The notes under the pieces: generated by a model
Told to the model about the DNA's origin: nothing
The model's input: the letters and a program-made list of their open reading frames with translations, nothing else
The model's database searches: none
Shown here: piece by piece, positions 1-5,517 of the stretch
Layout: every line of letters starts with the position of its first letter
How positions within the stretch are numbered: the stretch's first letter is position 1
Program-made: the position numbers and the translations under genes
Origin: an uncultured Dialister sp.
GTDB lineage: Bacteria; Bacillota; Negativicutes; Veillonellales; Dialisteraceae
Direction: 5' to 3'
Assembly: GCA_900543455.1 (NCBI GenBank)
Contig: UQRR01000117.1
Span: 1-5,517, forward strand
DNA: 5,517 bases

Positions 1-215
1 CTACCAGTCACTTGGGGCTCCTAATCCCTAGCCACTAATCCCTAGCTACTAATCATCCCTGCTTTCAAACTTGTAGTGGCGGCTTCGCCGCAATTATATA
101 TGAGGCGATGCCCGAAAGTGGTATTTAGTCACCAGTCACAAGTCACCAGTCACTAGTCACTCGAGGCTCCTAATCCCTAGTCACCAGTCACTTGAGATTT
201 CTAATCCCTAATCCC
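1..215 (+). repeat. Composite intergenic repeat, copy A (no gene in 1-218)
   Basis: This gene-free stretch is entirely repeat DNA. Positions 1-53 mix AGTCAC and CTAATCCC-type heptamers. Positions 43-72 hold a module (CTAGCTACT..., ending TTTCAAACTT at 63-72) that recurs at 2781-2808. The core follows at 76-120: hairpin 1 has stem GCGGC 79-83 and GCCGC 87-91 with loop TTC. A 12-nt AT-rich spacer comes next, then hairpin 2, GGC-GAT-GCC at 104-112, then CCGAAAG. Heptamers continue in one 7-bp register from 127 to 217. Copy A lacks the left arm and the AATTAGG array seen in the copies at 2591 and 5141. The block touches the tandem stop codons of the glycosyltransferase gene, and no U-tract terminator is visible. 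Its left end may lie outside the window. Confidence 0.85.
127..161 (+). repeat. AGTCACY heptamer array (5 units), copy A
   Basis: Five uninterrupted 7-bp units read AGTCACC, AGTCACA, AGTCACC, AGTCACT and AGTCACT. The same register continues through CGAGGCT, CCTAATC, CCTAGTC and ACCAGTC up to about 217. The unit CCTAGTC (176-182) is intermediate between the AGTCACY and CCTAATC families. Confidence 0.9.
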
Positions 216-218
216 TTA

Positions 219-2431
<2,213 letters not shown>

Positions 2432-2470
2432 TCAAAAACTTTGGTTACTTATGTGATGTCATGTCTATCT

Positions 2471-2524
2471 CTCTGCCGGGACATACAGATTCATAGGATC
2501 CGCATTCTCCCACTTGCCAAAGAG
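2471..2524 (-). promoter_or_regulatory. Structured 5' leader of guaB, predicted hairpin
   Basis: In the minus-strand transcript, GGGA (2511-2508) pairs with UCCC (2481-2478). Inside this, AUGCGGAU (2505-2498) pairs over all 8 positions with AUCUGUAU (2490-2483), two of them G-U, around a 7-nt loop. On the plus strand the G-U pairs become A-C mismatches, so the fold favours the guaB mRNA. CUCU (2524-2521) and AGAG (2474-2471) could close an outer helix. I see no match to the purine riboswitch core. Whether it regulates guaB is inference. Confidence 0.4.
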
Positions 2525-2546
2525 GTGCATTCTTTTCAATTAAAAC

Positions 2547-2576
2547 ATTATACCATAAATCACAGAGCTGTGTCTT
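2547..2576 (-). promoter_or_regulatory. Likely guaB promoter with extended -10
   Basis: Read on the minus strand there is a perfect TATAAT (2547-2552) preceded by TGG, an extended -10. A weak -35 box AAGACA (2571-2576) matches TTGACA at four positions and lies 18 bp upstream. Transcription would begin near 2540, giving a leader of about 120 nt before the ATG at 2419. The repeat block begins only about 15 bp beyond the -35 box. Confidence 0.7.
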
Positions 2577-2656
2577 GTATGATTTTTGAAGGTTCGGGGT
2601 TCAGGGTTAACCCATTGGGCGTGCTACCCTTTGATTGGGGATGAAAGCTTCGCATA

Positions 2657-2684
2657 AATTAGGAATGAGGAATTAGGAATGAAG
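2657..2684 (+). repeat. AATTAGG heptamer array (4 units), copy B1
   Basis: Four contiguous 7-bp units read AATTAGG, AATGAGG, AATTAGG and AATGAAG. An equivalent four-unit block precedes the core at 5212-5239. The reverse complement, CCTAATT, differs by one base from the CCTAATC units on the other side of the core, so the two arrays form imperfect inverted arms. Confidence 0.88.
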
Positions 2685-2737
2685 GTGGCGGCTTCGCCGC
2701 AGAGTATAAATAGGGCGATGCCCGAAGGCGGCATTTC

Positions 2738-2779
2738 AGTCACTAGTCACCAGTCACTCCTAATCCCCAATCCCTAATC
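2738..2779 (+). repeat. AGTCACY plus CCTAATC heptamers, copy B1
   Basis: Six contiguous 7-bp units in one register read AGTCACT, AGTCACC, AGTCACT, CCTAATC, CCCAATC and CCTAATC. CCTAGCT follows. The two unit types join without any change of 7-bp phase. Confidence 0.88.
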
Positions 2780-2999
2780 CCTAGCTACTCACCCCTGATT
2801 TCAAACTTAGCCCGTGGGGCGTACTGCCCCTTGATTGGATTGTTTGCGAAAGAGGGAGCGCAGGTTCTACAGGTTCAGAGGGTAGGGCGGGGGTGGTACG
2901 GCGCATAAAATTAGGGGGGCGCCGCGGAGTACATATAGTGGCAATGCCTGTTTGAGACGTTAGACTTAGAGACGTTAGACGTTAGATTTTGGACGTCAG

Positions 3000-3052
3000 A
3001 AGTCTGAAGTCTGATGTCTGAGTCTGATAGTCTCTTAGTCTCCTAGTCTCCT
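3000..3052 (+). repeat. AGTCTGA / TAGTCTC tandem repeat
   Basis: AGTCTGA, AGTCTGA, TGTCTGA and GTCTGAT are followed by eight-base variants TAGTCTCT, TAGTCTCC and TAGTCTCC, grading into the AGTCACY array. Neighbouring units differ by one or two bases. Confidence 0.75.
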
Positions 3053-3087
3053 AGTCACTAGTCACCAGTCACCAGTCACTAGTCACT
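3053..3087 (+). repeat. AGTCACY heptamer array (5 units) overlapping recG 3' end
   Basis: The units are AGTCACT, AGTCACC, AGTCACC, AGTCACT and AGTCACT. The last unit (3081-3087) contains the recG stop codon (TGA, 3083-3085) and two bases of the final lysine codon, so the repeat boundary lies inside the gene. Confidence 0.9.
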
Positions 3088-5122
3088 TCTCCCCCAATTT
3101 TTCAAAGAACGCCCCGCCGAATCTGTGCGAGAGTTCTTGTCTGAAGTCCATGCCACGGTCGACAGCTTTCTTTGCTTCCTTCCTCGCTTCTTCGAGGAGC
3201 GGGAGGTCTTTCACGATATCTGCCGCCTTAAGGTCCGGCATGCCGTGCTGGTGATAGCCGAAGAATTCACCGCTGCCGCGCAGGATGAGATCTTTTTCAG
3301 ACAGGAGGAAGCCATCCTGGATCTCGCACATCAGCTTCATGCGGAGCTGTGTGATTTCATTCTGGTTATCTGAATAGAGGATGCAGTAGGCCTGTGCCTC
3401 CCCGCGCCCGACACGGCCGCGAAGCTGGTGCAGCTGCGAAAGGCCGAAACGATCGGCTCCGTAGACGAACATAATGGTGGCATTGGGCACATTGACGCCG
3501 ACTTCGATGACGGACGTAGCGACGAGGAGTTTCTTCTCTCCCCGGTAGAAAGCCTGCATGACTTCCTCTTTCTCGCTGTTTTTCATCCGCCCATGGACAA
3601 GTCCCACAGGAAACATGGGAAATACGCGGTCGCGCAGCTCTTCATACACGGAAACGGCGGAGGCGAGATCCTGCTTCTCACTCTTTTCGACGAGCGGACA
3701 GACCACATACACCTGATGTCCCGCTTCCATTTCCCGTCCCATGAAATTGAAAACGCGCTGAAGCATATCACTCCCGATGGCGTAAGTCTTCACTGGATGT
3801 CTCCCCGGCGGCATCCCACGGATGGCTGAGACATCGAGATCCCCATAGACAGAGAGCGCCATGGTGCGCGGGATCGGCGTCGCTGTCATGACGAGAATGT
3901 GCGGAGACTCCCCTTTCGTTTCCAGCGCCTTTCTCTGCTTCACGCCGAAGCGGTGCTGCTCATCAGTGATGACGAGACCCAGATGGGCAAAGATGACATC
4001 TTTCTCGATCAAAGCATGGGTACCGATCAGCACATCGATATCGCCTGCTGCCAGCTGCTTCAGGATCTCATGCCGCTCAGAGGTCTTCGTATTTCCGGAG
4101 AGGTAAGCGACGCGGATGGGAAGGCCTTCGTAGAAATGCTGGAATGTCTCATAGTGCTGCCCTGCCAGAACCTCAGTCGGTGCCATGAGTGCGCCCTGAT
4201 AGCCATTCTCTACGATCTTGGCGAGCGAGAGCGCCGCGACAGCCGTCTTGCCGCTCCCGACATCCCCCTGCACCAGACGGTTCATCGGGACGAGCCCTTC
4301 CATATCGTCTTCGATATCGCGAAAGGCCTGCTGCTGTCCTTCTGTCAGCTGGAAAGGGAAATGCTCGCGCACCTTGCGGACGAGCTCACCGGATGGCGCG
4401 CACTTGATGCTCTCGCTCCCCTCTTCTCTTTTTTTACGCAGGAGCAGGACGCCTGCCTGCATGAAGAACAATTCCTCAAATGCGATCCTTCGGCGCGCTT
4501 CTCTCTGCTCGGCCCAGTCCTTCGGATCGTGCATCGCACGGATGGCGGCAAGCCGTCCCATCAGTTTTTCTCTCCGGACAGTATCCTCCGGAAGATTCTC
4601 ATCGGCATCCTCCACCAGCTTGAGCGCCCCTTCGATCATGCGCCGAAGCTGCGGCGTCTTGATCCCCTCGGTCAGTCCGTACACAGGGACGAGCTTTTGA
4701 AATGACGGCAGATCTTCCGGCTCGATGGCCTCGATTTCCGCATTGCTGATCTGGTTCCGGTTATAGCCATACTCCACCTTGCCATATGCCAGCACATGCT
4801 TCGAACGATGAAAAAGATCCGCTTTCCACGGCTGATTGAAATACGTGAGCACCACCCCGCCCGTATCATCGACGATCATGACGTTCAGGATCGACATGCC
4901 TCTACGGGGATGGATCTCCTTCATGTTCACCACTTCCCCATAGACCACAGCCTCTTCATCAGGCACCAGATTTCCCATCGGCGTGACCTTCGTCCAGTCC
5001 TGATAGCGCCTCGGGAAATAGGAAAGGAGATCTTCCACGGTATGAATGCCAAGGCGTTCCAGCTTCTCCTTCATCCGAGGGCCGACGCCCTTCAGATATT
5101 GGACGGAATCAGATAGTTTCAT
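3083..5122 (-). CDS. recG: ATP-dependent DNA helicase RecG
   Basis: RecG is a monomeric superfamily 2 translocase that regresses stalled forks and processes branched recombination intermediates. The 679 residues match the usual length. A helix-hairpin-helix-like YLKGVGPRMKEKL (9-21) opens the protein, and an OB-fold wedge domain lies at about 50-140. Helicase motifs follow: Q-rich FQLTEGQQQAF (257-267), Walker A GDVGSGKT (286-293), APTEVLA (314-320), DEQH (387-390), TATPIPRT (413-420), VHGRMK (509-514), ATSVIEVGVNVPNAT (535-549) and QLRGRVGR (566-573). The TRG region is RGSGEFFGYHQHG (615-627). The start is firm: AAGGAGG lies 6 nt before the ATG. The TGA stop is supplied by a heptamer repeat unit. 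A promoter at 5411-5440 would give a UTR of about 280 nt occupied by an inverted-repeat element. All motifs look intact. Confidence 0.97.
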   Translation of the reverse strand: MKLSDSVQYLKGVGPRMKEKLERLGIHTVEDLLSYFPRRYQDWTKVTPMGNLVPDEEAVVYGEVVNMKEIHPRRGMSILNVMIVDDTGGVVLTYFNQPWKADLFHRSKHVLAYGKVEYGYNRNQISNAEIEAIEPEDLPSFQKLVPVYGLTEGIKTPQLRRMIEGALKLVEDADENLPEDTVRREKLMGRLAAIRAMHDPKDWAEQREARRRIAFEELFFMQAGVLLLRKKREEGSESIKCAPSGELVRKVREHFPFQLTEGQQQAFRDIEDDMEGLVPMNRLVQGDVGSGKTAVAALSLAKIVENGYQGALMAPTEVLAGQHYETFQHFYEGLPIRVAYLSGNTKTSERHEILKQLAAGDIDVLIGTHALIEKDVIFAHLGLVITDEQHRFGVKQRKALETKGESPHILVMTATPIPRTMALSVYGDLDVSAIRGMPPGRHPVKTYAIGSDMLQRVFNFMGREMEAGHQVYVVCPLVEKSEKQDLASAVSVYEELRDRVFPMFPVGLVHGRMKNSEKEEVMQAFYRGEKKLLVATSVIEVGVNVPNATIMFVYGADRFGLSQLHQLRGRVGRGEAQAYCILYSDNQNEITQLRMKLMCEIQDGFLLSEKDLILRGSGEFFGYHQHGMPDLKAADIVKDLPLLEEARKEAKKAVDRGMDFRQELSHRFGGAFFEKLGEK

Positions 5123-5128
5123 GGATGA

Positions 5129-5135
5129 CCTCCTT
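5129..5135 (-). promoter_or_regulatory. recG ribosome binding site
   Basis: AAGGAGG on the minus strand lies 6 nt before the ATG at 5122. It is a near-perfect match to the anti-Shine-Dalgarno sequence. The left end of the inverted-repeat element begins about 5 bp farther upstream. Confidence 0.9.
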
Positions 5136-5140
5136 TGAAT

Positions 5141-5213
5141 GGTTACGGGTTCGGGGCTCAGGGTTAGCCGGGACGGCTCCGTCCACTGATTATGAATGAA
5201 AGCTTTGCGCGAA
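5141..5213 (+). repeat. Left terminal inverted repeat of copy C
   Basis: From 5147 the arm begins GGGTTCGGGGCTCAGGG and ends AAAGCTTTGCGCGAA. Against the reverse complement of 5319-5387, the outer 23 bases match at 21 and the inner 27 at 23. The middle holds a hairpin GGACG-GCTC-CGTCC. The match may extend outward to 5141 with a one-base gap. Confidence 0.85.
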
Positions 5214-5290
5214 TGAGGAATTAGGAATTAGGAATGAAGGTGGCGGCTTCGCCGCAAGTATATATGGGGCGATGCCCGAAGGTAGTATTT

Positions 5291-5318
5291 AGTCACTAGT
5301 CACCAGTCACTAGTCACT
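5291..5318 (+). repeat. AGTCACY heptamer array (4 units), copy C
   Basis: Four exact 7-bp units read AGTCACT, AGTCACC, AGTCACT and AGTCACT. The right terminal inverted repeat follows directly. Confidence 0.92.
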
Positions 5319-5394
5319 TTCGAGCAGAGCTTTCATTCGCAATCAAAGGGCGATACGCCCCACGGGCTAACCCTGAACCTCGAACCCGACAACC
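5319..5394 (-). repeat. Right terminal inverted repeat of copy C
   Basis: This is the inverted counterpart of 5141-5213. Read on the minus strand it begins GGGTTCGAGGTTCAGGG and ends GAAAGCTCTGCTCGAA, with a hairpin GGGCG/CGCCC (5348-5360). It lies 16 bp from the -10 box of the candidate recG promoter. Confidence 0.85.
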
Positions 5395-5410
5395 CTAATT
5401 CTTTTCTCCT

Positions 5411-5440
5411 ATTATAATTCTTCAAATACTCTGCTGTAAA
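5411..5440 (-). promoter_or_regulatory. Likely recG promoter
   Basis: On the minus strand a -35 box TTTACA (5435-5440, five of six consensus bases) and a perfect TATAAT (5411-5416) are separated by 18 bp. Transcription would start near 5404 and read through the inverted-repeat element into recG. It lies just downstream of the coding fragment that ends at 5451, so it may derive from insertion-sequence end DNA. Confidence 0.65.
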
Positions 5441-5450
5441 TGTTGGTTTG

Positions 5451-5517
5451 TCAAACATATGTTACACCGTGCTTGATGAAATCATGGAGTGTATCTTTTG
5501 GAGATTTCCATCCAAGC
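5451..5517 (-). CDS. C-terminal fragment of a possible transposase
   Basis: Only the last 21 codons are inside the window, reading LGWKSPKDTLHDF, then IKHGVTYV and TGA (5451-5453). The LGWKSP motif resembles the C-terminal L-G-[WY]-K-[ST]-P stretch of DDE integrase-type transposases such as IS30 relatives. That is a short match and the assignment is tentative. It could also be the tail of an unrelated gene. The gene is cut by the window edge, not necessarily truncated in the genome. No insertion-sequence terminal repeat is recognised between its stop and the promoter at 5440. Confidence 0.4.
   Translation of the reverse strand, partial: LGWKSPKDTLHDFIKHGVTYV

Larger units (their letters stand above)
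2591..2808 (+). repeat. Composite intergenic repeat, copy B1
   Basis: This is the most complete direct-order copy. The left arm (2591-2656: GGTTCGGGGTTCAGGG..., TTTGATTG, ATGAAAGCTT) matches both arms of the copy at 5141. Four heptamers follow (2657-2684). The core (2684-2730) has hairpin 1 GCGGC-TTC-GCCGC, a 12-nt spacer, hairpin 2 GGGC-GAT-GCCC (2713-2723) and CCGAAGG. Then come three AGTCACY units (2738-2758), three CCTAATC-type units (2759-2779) and the CTAGCTACT...TTTCAAACTT module (2781-2808) shared with positions 43-72. There is no coding sequence and no U-tract terminator for recG. Confidence 0.88.
2809..3087 (+). repeat. Degenerate composite repeat, copy B2
   Basis: This decayed fourth copy sits directly after B1. 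It has a left-arm remnant with hairpin GGGGC-GTACT-GCCCC (2816-2830) and TTGATTGGATTG. A degraded core (about 2911-2950) keeps the order GCGCCGC, GAGTACATATAG, GGCAATGCC, but hairpin 1 has lost its TTC loop and the CCGAAGG motif is gone. Different tandem units follow: GACGTTA-type (about 2956-2990), AGTCTGA-type (about 3000-3029), then TAGTCTCC. It ends with five AGTCACY units that run into recG. Positions 2831-2910 hold little else I can assign. Confidence 0.72.
5141..5394 (+). mobile_element. MITE-like inverted-repeat element, copy C
   Basis: About 254 bp are bounded by long terminal inverted repeats (5141-5213 and 5319-5394) and carry no open reading frame. Between them lie four AATTAGG-type heptamers (5212-5239) and the core: hairpin 1 GCGGC-TTC-GCCGC at 5243-5255, an 11-nt AT-rich spacer, hairpin 2 GGGC-GAT-GCCC at 5267-5277, then CCGAAGG. 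Exactly four AGTCACY units follow (5291-5318). It shares core and left arm with the copy at 2591. Long inverted repeats, no coding capacity and several copies suggest a non-autonomous mobile element, but I find no convincing target-site duplication. It fills the space between the candidate recG promoter and ribosome site. Confidence 0.75.

Noticed and set aside
79..112. Intrinsic terminators formed by the core hairpins
   Set aside because: The stems are 3-5 bp and no T-run follows on either strand, so a standard Rho-independent terminator cannot be claimed.
201..217. Telomere-like repeat (TTAGGGA on the minus strand)
   Set aside because: The resemblance to telomeric units is superficial. The arrays are short, internal, and grade into other heptamers of the same element.
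2478..2511. Purine riboswitch controlling guaB
   Set aside because: The conserved junction and loop sequences of the purine aptamer are not visible. The leader is reported only as an unassigned structure.
2631..2659. Plus-strand promoter (TTGATT ... CATAAA) in the left arm of copy B1
   Set aside because: Both boxes are weak (about four of six each) and are not retained at the same place in copies B2 or C.
2738..3087. CRISPR array
   Set aside because: The units are 7-8 bp, contiguous and without spacers. CRISPR repeats are longer and separated by unique spacers, and no cas genes are present.
3899..4705. A 268-codon plus-strand open frame opposite recG, with shorter overlapping frames nearby
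   Set aside because: It lies wholly inside the well-supported recG and encodes no recognisable protein. Several plus-strand frames overlap each other, as expected of antisense shadows.
5131..5400. Target-site duplication flanking copy C
   Set aside because: Flanks read ...TTTGAAT on the left and CTAATTC... on the right. These look more like an extension of the inverted repeat than a direct duplication.

Overview
The window carries three intact genes, all on the minus strand: recG, guaB and a WecG/TagA/CpsF-family glycosyltransferase. At the right edge lies the 3' end of what may be a transposase gene. The proteins are ordinary bacterial housekeeping types and the codon use is moderately GC-rich. 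Wording in the glycosyltransferase (NAEM...VVPDGAGV) and the RecG style suggest Bacillota, possibly Negativicutes (Dialister/Megasphaera/Selenomonas-like). That placement is an inference from protein flavour only. There are no rRNA, tRNA or CRISPR features.

Layout from right to left, in the direction of transcription: a 21-residue C-terminal coding fragment (5451-5517); a good sigma-70-type promoter (5411-5440); a roughly 250-bp inverted-repeat element (5141-5394) filling the presumed recG 5' UTR; recG (5122-3083); a roughly 500-bp intergenic stretch made almost wholly of repeat DNA (2591-3087); a guaB promoter with extended -10 (2547-2576) and a leader of about 120 nt with a strong predicted hairpin; guaB (2419-962); the glycosyltransferase gene overlapping guaB by 4 bases (965-219); and a further repeat block (1-215) touching its tandem stop codons. 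guaB and the glycosyltransferase form a translationally coupled pair. recG appears to have its own promoter.

The noteworthy content is the intergenic DNA. All three gaps hold members of one composite repeat family, four core copies in total, all in the same orientation. A full copy has a left arm with its own hairpin, then four heptamers of AATTAGG type, then a conserved core of two small hairpins (GCGGC-TTC-GCCGC and GGGC-GAT-GCCC) separated by an 11-12 nt AT-rich spacer, then heptamers of AGTCACY type. After these come either CCTAATC heptamers or an inverted copy of the left arm. The heptamers are variants of one 7-bp unit (roughly YARTCNC, read in both orientations). Because 7 is not a multiple of 3, each array places stop codons in every frame, and one array supplies the recG stop codon. 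I do not recognise this family. It looks like a MITE-like or REP-like non-autonomous element with a short-tandem-repeat component.
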